From Lentisphaerota bacterium (GTDB lineage Bacteria > Verrucomicrobiota > Lentisphaeria > Oligosphaerales > JABHEG01), in contig JABHEG010000334.1 in the NCBI GenBank assembly GCA_018676675.1, forward strand, positions 1 to 64,000: a DNA stretch of 64,000 nucleotides, written 5' to 3'. The notes under the pieces were generated by a model. It searched no databases. It worked only from the letters and a program-made list of their open reading frames with translations, and was not told the DNA's origin. The stretch's first letter is position 1. Every line of letters begins with the position of its first letter. This document shows, piece after piece, positions 7,304 to 15,799 of this stretch. The position numbers and the translations under genes are program-made.

Positions 7304-9064
7304 ATGATAGGGATTGCCACCCCTGGCTCCGGGTCCCCCGTTCTCGACGCGGCGGCACGCATTCTGGCGCGTGAGCTGCATGAACGTTTTGGGACCGATA
7401 CGCAGCCTGTGAGCTCGGCTGAGGGAAACGGTCCGACTATCGTTCTTTCTACGATAGCTGATCTCCCGGAGGAAGGCTTCAGGATTCGCCCGGCGAGTGG
7501 TGGGGGCGTGCATATCGAGGGAGGCGATGCACGGGGCGTGCTGTATGGTTGCGGCCGTTTCCTGCGGGGTTGTCGCCTTGGGCCTCGGGGCATTCAATTC
7601 CCGGCATCCGAAATCTCCAGCTCACCGGGGAAGCCGATCCGCGGCATTTACTTCGCCGTCCACATGCACAACACCTACCATGTTGCCCCCACTGAGGACG
7701 TGACCCGTTACATCGAAGAGTTGGCGTTGTGGGGAATCAACACCATCGCAGTCTACTACCACATGTTCCACTACAAGGGCATCGACGATCCGGCGGCCTG
7801 TGCCTTCATCGACCGCCTCAATGCCATTTTCGAAGCTGCGCGTGCCGTGGGGATGAAGACGCTCGTGCTCGTCACTGCCAACGACGCCTATCTGAACTCC
7901 CCCGAGCCACTCCGTTACGTCGGGGACGTTCCCCGCAACTGGGGCACGGAGCTCTGCCCTTCGAAGCCGGCCGCGCGCGAACTCCTTCTGAAGCAATTCC
8001 GGGAGGCATTCGAACGCTTCCCGGACGTCGACTATCTCAATATCTGGCCGTACGACAGCGGCGGGTGCTTGTGTGATACGTGTGCGCCATGGGGTGTCAA
8101 AGGGCTCTATCCCATCGCAGAAGAGATCGCCAGAGCCTTTCGGGAAACGCACCCGCAGGGGAAGGTCGTGCTCTCGACATGGTACTTTGACTACAACTGC
8201 GGGGAGTGGGGGGAGTGGGAGACGTTCTTTGATAAGAACGGAAGTGGGGAACTGGAATGGGTTGATCTTGTCATGGCCGACGGCGCCTATGTCAACGGCT
8301 ACTTTCCCCGTCAGTTGCTGGAGCATCCCATTTCCAAGCCGGTCATCGGCTTCCTTGAGATCTCCATGCGGACAGGAACGCCCTGGGGGAGCTTCGGAGC
8401 CAACCCGATGCCTGGGCACATCGCTTCTGAGTGGGCCCGAATGAAGGACACCATCCAGGGCGGAACACCGTACTCCGAGGGGATCTTTGAGGACGTGAAC
8501 AAAGTCCTCTGGGCTCAACTTTGCTGGGATCCGGATCGCGGGGTTGACGCGATCCTTGAGGAGTATGCGGCATACGAGTTCTCACCCGACTGCGCCGGAG
8601 AGGTCGCTCGGGCCTTGCGGGGCATGGAGGAGGTGGGGCGCCGTGAGCCCATCGCCGAAGGGACCAACGAGATCGTCCTCAAAGACACCACCCAAATTGA
8701 TGGCGTGTGGGCAGCGATCGATGCGGTTGATCGCGCCCTGCCCCTTGAGCGACGCACCAGCTGGCGCTGGAGGCTCGTTTTCCTGAGAGCGTCCATTGAC
8801 GTTGAGCTCAAGCGAAGCAACGGGACCCCGACACCAGGGCTGGGACGAGCCTACGATGAGCTGTTCAGACTCTATGGACTCGATGAGGACGCCATGTGGT
8901 TCGTGCGTCCATACGAAGTCGTCTGGCAACAGGACACGAATGGCGAACGGGAACTACACTTCCTTCAGCGCGGGAAGCAGATAGGTGAGATATGTCACTT
9001 CCGTGCGGCTCAGCACGAAGAAGCGGCTGTTCTGCCGACTGGCCGAACAGGCCCGGTAGGATGA
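7304..9064 (+). CDS. Putative glycoside hydrolase, DUF4838-like with GH20/GH67-type N-terminal domain
   Basis: The 586-residue protein starts with an alpha/beta domain like the non-catalytic domain in front of GH20 and GH67 enzymes (AARILARELHERFG, then GFRIRPASGGGVHIEGGDA and GVLYGCGRFLR). A TIM-barrel-like region follows: GIYFAVHMHNTYH, WGINTIAVYYHMFHYKG, and WPYDSGGCLCDTCAPWG, whose C-x-C-x2-C cluster resembles DUF4838 proteins. It probably attacks uronate- or hexosamine-containing glycans. ATG 7304 is chosen because AGGAGAG lies just upstream and the domain starts there. No secretion signal is seen. It follows the sulfatase by 94 bases on the same strand, so the two are likely co-transcribed. 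Family assignment is moderate and the substrate is unknown. Confidence 0.65.
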   Translation: MIGIATPGSGSPVLDAAARILARELHERFGTDTQPVSSAEGNGPTIVLSTIADLPEEGFRIRPASGGGVHIEGGDARGVLYGCGRFLRGCRLGPRGIQFPASEISSSPGKPIRGIYFAVHMHNTYHVAPTEDVTRYIEELALWGINTIAVYYHMFHYKGIDDPAACAFIDRLNAIFEAARAVGMKTLVLVTANDAYLNSPEPLRYVGDVPRNWGTELCPSKPAARELLLKQFREAFERFPDVDYLNIWPYDSGGCLCDTCAPWGVKGLYPIAEEIARAFRETHPQGKVVLSTWYFDYNCGEWGEWETFFDKNGSGELEWVDLVMADGAYVNGYFPRQLLEHPISKPVIGFLEISMRTGTPWGSFGANPMPGHIASEWARMKDTIQGGTPYSEGIFEDVNKVLWAQLCWDPDRGVDAILEEYAAYEFSPDCAGEVARALRGMEEVGRREPIAEGTNEIVLKDTTQIDGVWAAIDAVDRALPLERRTSWRWRLVFLRASIDVELKRSNGTPTPGLGRAYDELFRLYGLDEDAMWFVRPYEVVWQQDTNGERELHFLQRGKQIGEICHFRAAQHEEAAVLPTGRTGPVG

Positions 9065-9100
9065 GAGTAGGATGGGGGCCGTTTAGCCCTTGGAAGAAGT

Positions 9101-9143
9101 ACGCCCCAAGCGACGTGGCAATGAGCCTAACCGCTTGGGGCGT
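9101..9143. terminator. Perfect 12-bp inverted repeat between the glycosidase gene and tRNA-Thr
   Basis: ACGCCCCAAGCG (9101-9112) is followed after 19 bases by its exact reverse complement (9132-9143). It lies 36 bases after the plus-strand glycosidase and 13 bases beyond the 3' end of the minus-strand tRNA, so it can serve both as a bidirectional transcription end. Only a short T/A-rich stretch follows on the plus strand. Confidence 0.6.
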
Positions 9144-9156
9144 TGCTATTAAAAGA

Positions 9157-9232
9157 TGGAGCCAGCGAACGGACTCGAACCGTTGACCGCCTGATTACAA
9201 ATCAAGTGCTCTACCAACTGAGCTACGCTGGC
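9157..9232 (-). tRNA. tRNA-Thr (anticodon TGT)
   Basis: Read on the minus strand, the acceptor stem GCCAGCG pairs with CGCTGGC. The D arm is GCTC-AGTTGGTA-GAGC, the anticodon arm is CTTGA-TTTGTAA-TCAAG with anticodon TGT, and the T arm is AACGG-TTCGAGT-CCGTT. The discriminator base is T and the CCA end is encoded. The gene is 76 bases and all stems pair. It reads ACA and, by wobble, other Thr codons. Confidence 0.97.
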
Positions 9233-9256
9233 ACATAACTCACGAACGAAGCACTC

Positions 9257-9299
9257 AATATACGCAGTCCCGAGGCAATATCCAGCAAAAAGGGACTGC
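9257..9299 (-). promoter_or_regulatory. Candidate promoter region of tRNA-Thr with 8-bp inverted repeat
   Basis: On the minus strand a TATATT -10 box (plus-strand 9257-9262) lies 24 bases upstream of the tRNA 5' end. The -35 box is weak. GCAGTCCC (9264-9271) and GGGACTGC (9292-9299) form an exact 8-bp inverted repeat around the region where the -35 would lie. The -10 is a good match; a regulatory role of the repeat is inference. Confidence 0.35.
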
Positions 9300-9402
9300 C
9301 GTTTCACTAGATTTCTGTACCTAACTCTCCCCAGGAAGAGCCAGGCCTGGCGGGAGAGGGGGCATTGCCTTCGGCGCCCACTCGCTCAGAAGAGGTCTCT
9401 GC

Positions 9403-10320
9403 TCAACCGGTGCGTGGCCGGTTGGGGCTGCGTTGCTGAGCCAGGAACTCGAACGCGCGCCAGTTCGCAACCGTGATGTGAATGAGTTCACGATGTGAGA
9501 GGTATCCCCCGAAGCGTCCAGCCGGGATGCTGTCGCCGGGACCAAGCACTCCTTCGAAGACGACGGGTCCATCGAACTCGATCTCTTGGAGGGCGAGGCA
9601 GGCTGCCTGCCAATCGATTGTGCCCAGGCCTGGCGGGAGGTGCTGATCCGCTTTCGGCAGGGAAAGGTCACCCACATTGTCATGGAAGTGCGTATCGCGT
9701 AACCAGTGACCAGCCTTGCGGATTTCGTCGCTCACCGAGAACCCGGCCAGATGCGCGTGTCCGGAATCCAGAATGATGCCTACATTCGGCCGGTTTGCAG
9801 TCTGTACGAGCTCAAGAATCGGGGTCACGGAAGAGCAGAAACGGCTGTGCCAGATGTTCTCCAGGACAACGGTAATACCAAAGGCTCCGGCGATTCGCGC
9901 CAGTTCCTCCAACGCCTCGACGTAACACGACACGAAGTTCTCCCAACCAACCCGTAAGACCGTCGCATCGATATCGTCCATGGAGACATCCCGCATGGCG
10001 CAGGCGTGATAGACGGCTGTCTCGCCTCCCAGTTCCGCAAAGCGGGCCATCTCACGCTCGTGAGCTTCGCGCAGTTCCGCAGGCATAGCCTGGTCGGGCT
10101 GCGCGAGGACAGGCAGACCCGAATGCATGGAGCAAACGGCCAACTCGAAATGCGCACAATCCTCCAGGAACAGCGCGATCTCGTCATCCTCTGTTCCCAC
10201 TTGCCACGGAACGCCGTCCATGCCGATGCGCGAGATGTCGGCATCGGCAAGCAGTCCCATGATATCACGGCGTTCCGGCCCACGGGGGTTGATGTAAAAC
10301 GCAAGTTCTTTGTGAGGCAT
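9403..10320 (-). CDS. Sugar phosphate isomerase/epimerase-like TIM-barrel protein
   Basis: This 305-residue protein has the xylose-isomerase-like/AP-endonuclease-2 TIM-barrel pattern. Likely divalent-metal ligands are the Glu in VVLENIW, the Asp in IILDSGHAH, the His in DTHFHDNVG and the Glu in VVFEGVLG. Such proteins interconvert ketoses and aldoses or epimerise sugars and often accompany Gfo/Idh/MocA oxidoreductases. It is cytoplasmic with no signal peptide. ATG is at 10320-10318, with only a weak purine stretch (GGAAAC) upstream. It is divergent from the Bat/MoxR operon and is not obviously co-transcribed with another protein gene. The exact reaction cannot be read from sequence. Confidence 0.82.
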   Translation of the reverse strand: MPHKELAFYINPRGPERRDIMGLLADADISRIGMDGVPWQVGTEDDEIALFLEDCAHFELAVCSMHSGLPVLAQPDQAMPAELREAHEREMARFAELGGETAVYHACAMRDVSMDDIDATVLRVGWENFVSCYVEALEELARIAGAFGITVVLENIWHSRFCSSVTPILELVQTANRPNVGIILDSGHAHLAGFSVSDEIRKAGHWLRDTHFHDNVGDLSLPKADQHLPPGLGTIDWQAACLALQEIEFDGPVVFEGVLGPGDSIPAGRFGGYLSHRELIHITVANWRAFEFLAQQRSPNRPRTG

Positions 10321-10428
10321 GTTGCTGTTTCCGTTTCCCGGTCTGTGTCAGGCGCTTCAGCCGGATGCTCATCGCAGACCATCGTACACGGTACCGCAGC
10401 CCGCTACATGAAGCAAGACGCCCCGATC

Positions 10429-10457
10429 TTGCACGAAGGAAGGACGGATGGCATAAT
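10429..10457 (+). promoter_or_regulatory. Candidate sigma-70-type promoter of the MoxR/Bat operon
   Basis: TTGCAC (10429-10434) and CATAAT (10452-10457) are separated by exactly 17 bases. Transcription would begin near 10464, next to the ATG at 10465, so the first gene might be translated from a leaderless mRNA. This is seen by eye only. Confidence 0.4.
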
Positions 10458-10464
10458 AGACGGC

Positions 10465-12057
10465 ATGCAAGAAGGTGGGCCATACCATGCCGATTCACCG
10501 GCTGTCAGATTTCAGCGGTTGTTTTGTGCCCTGCTTTGGCTCAGCGCCTTGACGTTGGTAGCATTCGTGGCGCTTGCCCTTCTGCATGTCGCCGAAGGTA
10601 TCGTCTCGCATCTCCACACGCCCAAACGTATTACAGCGGCGATTGAGCCCCAGGCAGCCCTGGCCAGAGAGCAGGCCGTTCGTGCCCCTGCCTTGATTCC
10701 GCTCGCGAGAGAGGGGGAAGAGATCGCTCAGGCGGAGCACGTATGGGGACGTGAGGAGGAAGCGCACGGCGCCGTTGCCAGGCTCCTCCAGCACGCCGAC
10801 CCCGATCAGGCCATTGTTCTTCTGAGACGAGCGATCAGTGGCGACGACCAAGCCATCGACCTGGCCCGAGCACTCTACCCTCGGAACCGAAAGACGTTCA
10901 TTGACGTGGTGGCGGAGGAACAGGAGAAACTGCGGCAGTACTGGGCCGGATTGTCCCCCGGTGACCGCCAGGGACTCACCAGCGACGGCACCGGCGAGCG
11001 GGGGAACGCTCTTGAGCAGGCACTCCGCGAGACAACCCGGGATCCCCTTGAAGCTCCAGGCTACCTCAAACTCCTGCCCGAAGAACTACTGCATTGCTTC
11101 ATCTCCAACATCGATGCAGGCGTTGCACAGTTGCCCGACGGTGGGTCTTCGCTCTATCCGCTTCTCCGGGAGGAGCTCCTGCCTGTTACCAGTCTCACCG
11201 CGCGGATTTGGTCCTCCGATGCCCCCTACGAAGTCCAGTTCGACGGTGGCTATGCCGATGCTCGGGATCATCTCAATGACTCGTTTGATCGAGCCGTTCT
11301 GGCACCCTCCCTACAACGCTTCTTCAAGAGCATGGAACGCAGGTATGGGACGTCATCCGACGATGTTCAGGATTGGTTCAAGGCCACTTTGGGGCAGCCT
11401 TTCTGCCGGTTCCTGACCCGTCTCCCCGACCCGTTAGGTGAGCCCGAAATGCGTCGGGCCTGGCGGTCTGTCCCCGACCAGGTTCGTGTGCTTTGGAGCC
11501 GTCAACTCCTCGCTGAGTACGGGGTTGACGAAACGTGTGCCCTCCCGCCCTGGCTGCCGGCCGGGAACACGTGGTTCAGGCTCTCCTCTTCCCCCATGAC
11601 TGACGCTCATTACCGCTTGATTCGCAAGCATCCTGAGTGGCGCGCCGCATTGCGGGGGCTCGACTATCCAGCTGCGGCTCGGACCCTCACTGTGATCTGC
11701 CATCACCTGGGTGCAGGGAGCTTGGTCCAGGAGTTCCGCCCTCATCTCCTGAAGCCCCTCCACAGCGAACGCAGATTCATGATTGGGAACCTCATTGACT
11801 GGGGCAAACTGCGCGGAATGCTCGACGTTGAGCAGGCCATCCCAAAGGCGCTCCAGCCCAGCTTGGGGAGCAGCACCGGACAACGAGGCCCCAAACCACG
11901 ATGGCATGTCGGCCGCCACACCACATGGGGCAGCGTTCCGGCCAGCGAGTTTCGAGCCGCTTTGCGGAAACTTGCTGACACGGAGAGCGATCCCAAACGG
12001 CGGTTGCGTTTTTACGAGCTCGAGGGACTGTATGCCGAGAACCGAGCGCTGGATTGA
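10465..12057 (+). CDS. Membrane-anchored protein of unknown function, first gene of MoxR/Bat operon
   Basis: I do not recognise a family for this 530-residue protein. Near the N terminus a hydrophobic segment of about 20-25 residues (ALLWLSALTLVAFVALALLH) should anchor it in the inner membrane. The following 480 residues are soluble, charged and mostly helical in appearance, probably periplasmic, with Trp/Pro-rich stretches such as LPPWLPAGNTWFRL and no catalytic motif that I can name. ATG 10465 is preferred because the frame farther upstream overlaps the minus-strand isomerase gene and a candidate promoter lies just before it; ATG 10408 is possible. The FHA-MoxR gene begins 54 bases downstream, so a role with the Bat complex is inferred from position only. 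Confidence 0.7.
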   Translation: MQEGGPYHADSPAVRFQRLFCALLWLSALTLVAFVALALLHVAEGIVSHLHTPKRITAAIEPQAALAREQAVRAPALIPLAREGEEIAQAEHVWGREEEAHGAVARLLQHADPDQAIVLLRRAISGDDQAIDLARALYPRNRKTFIDVVAEEQEKLRQYWAGLSPGDRQGLTSDGTGERGNALEQALRETTRDPLEAPGYLKLLPEELLHCFISNIDAGVAQLPDGGSSLYPLLREELLPVTSLTARIWSSDAPYEVQFDGGYADARDHLNDSFDRAVLAPSLQRFFKSMERRYGTSSDDVQDWFKATLGQPFCRFLTRLPDPLGEPEMRRAWRSVPDQVRVLWSRQLLAEYGVDETCALPPWLPAGNTWFRLSSSPMTDAHYRLIRKHPEWRAALRGLDYPAAARTLTVICHHLGAGSLVQEFRPHLLKPLHSERRFMIGNLIDWGKLRGMLDVEQAIPKALQPSLGSSTGQRGPKPRWHVGRHTTWGSVPASEFRAALRKLADTESDPKRRLRFYELEGLYAENRALD

Positions 12058-12111
12058 ATCGTCTCCACGTCTGAACACATCCAGGCCGATGTGAGATTCG
12101 AAGGATGAACC

Positions 12112-13470
12112 ATGAGTGATGAAAGCCACAGTGTGGAATTCACGTTTGTCGATGACCGAGGACACACCTCAGAGCATGTCTTGAACACGGGACAGTTCCT
12201 CCTCGGTCGATCCGAAGAGTGTGACATCTGCTTCCCGGAATCGGCAGTCACGGTTTCCCGTAAGCACGCGCGCCTCACTATTTCCCCCGACGAGGTCGTG
12301 GTGGAGGATCTGGACTCACGTACAGGGACGATGGTCAACGGGCGCTTTGTCCGGCGCCACGTCATCGAGCGAGGGGACGCCATCACGATTGGTCCCTACA
12401 CATTGAACCCCGACCTCCCCGAGCAGGTGCGCTCAGGACCGTCCGCCGTCGTGGTAGCTCGCGAAGATGGAGTCGAGCGCGACGCGGAAGAGCTGGAACT
12501 TGAGCTTCACGAAGTACGGACGGTCACGGAGACACTTCTCGAAGAAATGGGCAAACGTATCATCGGGCAGCAAGACATTGTGCGTTCGGTGTGGGCCTCA
12601 ATACTCACGAAGGAGCATTGCCTCATGGTTGGCGTCCCGGGGCTGGCCAAGACGCTGATGGTGACCACGTTCGCCGAAGCCCTCGGACTCAGCACTACCC
12701 GGATTCAGTTTACGCCTGATCTGATGCCGTCAGACATCATCGGCAGCAACGTGATTCAGGAGACCGAGGATGGGAAACGACAGTTTGAGTTCGTTCAGGG
12801 GCCCATATTCACACAGTTGCTTCTGGCTGATGAGATCAACCGAACCCCACCAAAGACCCAGTCCGCGTTGCTCGAGGCCATGCAGGAACGGCAGGTGACC
12901 GTAGGCAATCGATCCCTTCTCCTCCCCTCCCCGTTCTGCGTCATCGCGACTCAGAATCCCATTGAGCAGGAAGGAACCTATCCGCTGCCGGAGGCACAGC
13001 AGGACCGGTTCATGCTCTGTGTTGTGCTCGACTACCCCAACCGAAACGAAGAAATTGACATTCTGGTCCGTACGACTCAAGGTGTCAAGACACAGGTGGA
13101 TCAGGTTGTCACCCACGCCCAGATTCTGACCTTTCAGAAAGTGGTCCAGCAAGTCGCCATCGGCGAAGAGCTGGCTGCCTACGCGGCGGACCTCGTTCGG
13201 GCAACGCGGCCAGCCCAGCCGGAAGCGAAGCCTTGGATTACCGACTGGGTCGATTGGGGGGCCGGCCCGCGAGCCGGCCAGTCACTGTTACGAGGCGCCA
13301 AAGCTCTGGCCGCAATGGATGGGCGCCCGGCGATCGCCCGGGACGATATCCTCGAAATGGCCCACGCCGTCATGCGGCACAGGATCGCCTGTAACTATCG
13401 CGCCAGGACACAGGGCATGGATGAGGACGGCATCATCACCCGCCTCTTGGAAGAAGTGTCTGCTCCATGA
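12112..13470 (+). CDS. FHA domain fused to MoxR-type AAA+ ATPase
   Basis: Residues about 8-105 form an FHA phosphothreonine-binding domain: LGRSEECDI (Gly32, Arg33), SRKHARL (Ser49 to His52), DLDSRTGT and MVNG (Asn76-Gly77). Residues about 135-450 form a MoxR AAA+ ATPase with Walker A GVPGLAKT (174-181), Walker B LLLADE (236-241), sensor-1 ATQNPIEQEGTYPLPEAQ, and the C-terminal lid domain. MoxR ATPases act as chaperones with DUF58/VWA partners. The FHA domain suggests recruitment to a Ser/Thr-phosphorylated partner; no Ser/Thr kinase is in the window. The start at 12112 begins directly at the FHA domain. The stop overlaps the next start (ATGA, 13467-13470), so translation is likely coupled. 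Confidence 0.93.
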   Translation: MSDESHSVEFTFVDDRGHTSEHVLNTGQFLLGRSEECDICFPESAVTVSRKHARLTISPDEVVVEDLDSRTGTMVNGRFVRRHVIERGDAITIGPYTLNPDLPEQVRSGPSAVVVAREDGVERDAEELELELHEVRTVTETLLEEMGKRIIGQQDIVRSVWASILTKEHCLMVGVPGLAKTLMVTTFAEALGLSTTRIQFTPDLMPSDIIGSNVIQETEDGKRQFEFVQGPIFTQLLLADEINRTPPKTQSALLEAMQERQVTVGNRSLLLPSPFCVIATQNPIEQEGTYPLPEAQQDRFMLCVVLDYPNRNEEIDILVRTTQGVKTQVDQVVTHAQILTFQKVVQQVAIGEELAAYAADLVRATRPAQPEAKPWITDWVDWGAGPRAGQSLLRGAKALAAMDGRPAIARDDILEMAHAVMRHRIACNYRARTQGMDEDGIITRLLEEVSAP

Positions 13471-15779
13471 GGGATGGCACTCCAAGATCCGCAGCGTGCT
13501 CCCCTCGGCGCTTGCGAACTGCGTTCTGGCCCTTCGGCGCAATGCGGCGCCTGGCGGGCTCGCTTCTCTTTGCCGGCGTGCCCCTCCTGTCTGCGGGGGT
13601 GACAGACCAGGATGTTGCCCGGCGTATTGGCGAATTGATCCAGAGCGTGTCTGCCCTGCAGCAACCCGACGGACGCTGGGACTACCCAGGTTACCCGGTC
13701 GGGGCTACGGCGTTGGCGTTGATGGCCCTGCGACTCGGAGGCATCCCTGCTACTGACGGGAGAATCCAGGCCGGGGCCCAGTACATCATGGTCCACACCG
13801 ATCAGAAAGTGTACAGCGAAGGGCTCGTCCCATGTGCGCTCGAGCTCACCCAACCCAACGGCTACATGGGGCGCATAAGGCAGTCTGTCGACTACCTTGT
13901 GAGCGCCCAGGCTCAGAACGGAGCCTGGACCTATGGGGTGAGCAGCACACCGGCTCGGGGAGGCCGACAGAAGGGCAAGAAGAACGTCTATGTCTCCTAT
14001 GACAACTCCAACACACAGTTTGCCATCCTCGGGCTCGCCGCCGCCGAGCGCTGCGGTCTCGAGATCCCCGACCGAACCCGGGAGCTCGCCATCGAGCATT
14101 GGCGCAAGGTGAAGAGCTCGAACGGAGGATGGTCGTACCGGAACGAACCCAAGACGTATCCCGCGATGACCTGTGCAGGGATCGCCAGCCTCGACCTTCT
14201 CGGTGTCCAGCTTGCCCGCAATGGGAAAGCCTGTGGGGAGTACAAGTACGACGATGCCCTCGCAGACGCCCTGAACACCCTTAACAGGCAACTCGATGAC
14301 GGCATCCGGGCCATTACCAGCCGCCAGCCTCACTACACGCTATACGCCCTCGAACGCGTTGGCATGTTGCTGGATCTGAAGACGATTGGGCGAACCGATT
14401 GGTACCAGCTGGGAGCCGACTACCTGATCAATAACCAGGTACAGAGGAAAGTGGCTGAGGATGCTCTGTCACTGCTCTTCCTGGCCAAAGGCGCCATCCC
14501 GATAGCGATCGCCAAGTGGCGCTGGGGACGCGACTGGAACAATGACCGGCTCGACGTCAAGCACTGGGTTGACGGGGTTGGGGCGCTGGTTAAGCAAAAA
14601 CTCGACTGGGTACCTTCGCGTCTCGATAGCCTCAACGCTCCTGCCGCCAAGGCAAGCATGGTCTTCGTGAATGGGCACCGTCCGATCTCCCTGGAGCGGA
14701 GCGAACTGATGTTTCTCCGGGCGTATCTGGAAGAAGGTGGAACGTTGGTCGCTGAAGCGTGCTGCGGCAAGCGCGCCTTCCTCGAGTCATTCAACCGCGA
14801 GATCACCACCAAGCTCTTCCCGGGAACCGATGTGAGTTTTCGTCCCATCAAACCGACCCATCCGGTCTGCACAAGCTACTACAAGCTCACCCCGCGAGAC
14901 ATCGGGGGACGTGTCCTTCGGGCGGGCTGCCAACGTCGCCGCGTCATCCTGCTCACCCGAGATATCTCCTGTACACTCAATGGCGAGGCAGCCCCTGAAC
15001 GCGAGACAAGGCGGGTCACTAAGGTGGCTACAAATCTGCTCGTCTGGGCGATGGCGTCACGGGCTGCGGCCGGGAAGCTGGACGGCGTCTCCCTTGCACC
15101 CGTACGAACGGAATCTGAGCTCCTCACCGCGGATCAGGTTAGACGCAAGGGAGCGATGCATGGGAGCCAATTCCGCCAAGCCTTTGGACGTATCAAACAC
15201 AAAGGGGATTGGCTCGCGGATATCTCGTTCTTCCAACGACTGAACAAACTCCTCAAGGTCAGAGACGACCTTCCCGTGTTTGACACAGAGGTACATGTGG
15301 GGCTGGACAGCGCCGATCTCTTTCACGTGGCCATCGCTTTCATGACAGGTCACGATGCCCCTAACCTGGGAGAGGCACAGCACATTGACCTGAGGACGTA
15401 TCTCCAGAACGGTGGCTTCCTCCTGGCATCGTCGTGCTGCAGCAGCCCGAAGTTTGATGCCGGTTTCCGACGAATGATGGCCCATGTCCTTCCCAACGAT
15501 AAGCTGGAACCAATCCCCGAAACGGACCTTCTGTGGACACACCCGTTCGCCTGTCGGGAGATGACGGTCTTCGGCAGTGAAGCCTATGGGAAAGCCTATC
15601 GCCCGCAGTGGGGGCCGCTGCTCGGAGTCCGACGTGGCGGCCGCTGGATTGTGCTCTACAGTCCCGTTGATCTCTGTTGCGGAATCGAGGGAGACCTGGA
15701 CCCTGATGTTGTCGGCTACCGCAAGGAGGAGAGTTTCGCCCTCCTGGCCAATGCGCTTTACTACGTGTTGGCCCCGTAG
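13467..15779 (+). CDS. Exported protein with terpenoid-cyclase-like repeats and two DUF4159-like domains
   Basis: The 770-residue protein has an N-terminal export signal (clearest from Met26: MRRLAGSLLFAGVPLLSAG, so ATG 13542 could be the real start). An alpha/alpha-barrel follows at about 45-330 with squalene-hopene/prenyltransferase-type repeats: LQQPDGRWDYPGYPVGATAL, AQAQNGAWTYG and SSNGGWSYRNE. Two DUF4159-like domains come next, one at about 385-500 (VFVNGHRPISLERSEL, then GGTLVAEACCG) and one at about 605-765 (AIAFMTGHDAP, then GGFLLASSCCSS, then YSPVDLCCGIEGD). The cyclase Asp-rich catalytic motif is not evident, so the barrel is probably structural. DUF4159 proteins regularly occur in MoxR/DUF58/BatA operons. 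The start overlaps the upstream stop codon. Confidence 0.85.
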   Translation: MRDGTPRSAACSPRRLRTAFWPFGAMRRLAGSLLFAGVPLLSAGVTDQDVARRIGELIQSVSALQQPDGRWDYPGYPVGATALALMALRLGGIPATDGRIQAGAQYIMVHTDQKVYSEGLVPCALELTQPNGYMGRIRQSVDYLVSAQAQNGAWTYGVSSTPARGGRQKGKKNVYVSYDNSNTQFAILGLAAAERCGLEIPDRTRELAIEHWRKVKSSNGGWSYRNEPKTYPAMTCAGIASLDLLGVQLARNGKACGEYKYDDALADALNTLNRQLDDGIRAITSRQPHYTLYALERVGMLLDLKTIGRTDWYQLGADYLINNQVQRKVAEDALSLLFLAKGAIPIAIAKWRWGRDWNNDRLDVKHWVDGVGALVKQKLDWVPSRLDSLNAPAAKASMVFVNGHRPISLERSELMFLRAYLEEGGTLVAEACCGKRAFLESFNREITTKLFPGTDVSFRPIKPTHPVCTSYYKLTPRDIGGRVLRAGCQRRRVILLTRDISCTLNGEAAPERETRRVTKVATNLLVWAMASRAAAGKLDGVSLAPVRTESELLTADQVRRKGAMHGSQFRQAFGRIKHKGDWLADISFFQRLNKLLKVRDDLPVFDTEVHVGLDSADLFHVAIAFMTGHDAPNLGEAQHIDLRTYLQNGGFLLASSCCSSPKFDAGFRRMMAHVLPNDKLEPIPETDLLWTHPFACREMTVFGSEAYGKAYRPQWGPLLGVRRGGRWIVLYSPVDLCCGIEGDLDPDVVGYRKEESFALLANALYYVLAP

Positions 15780-15799
15780 CCACTGAGAAAGACTGTTTC

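Noticed and set aside
9341..9639. A 16-base direct repeat (CCAGGCCTGGCGGGAG at 9341 and 9624)
   Set aside because: One copy lies inside the isomerase coding sequence and there is no third copy or flanking structure; probably chance in GC-rich DNA.
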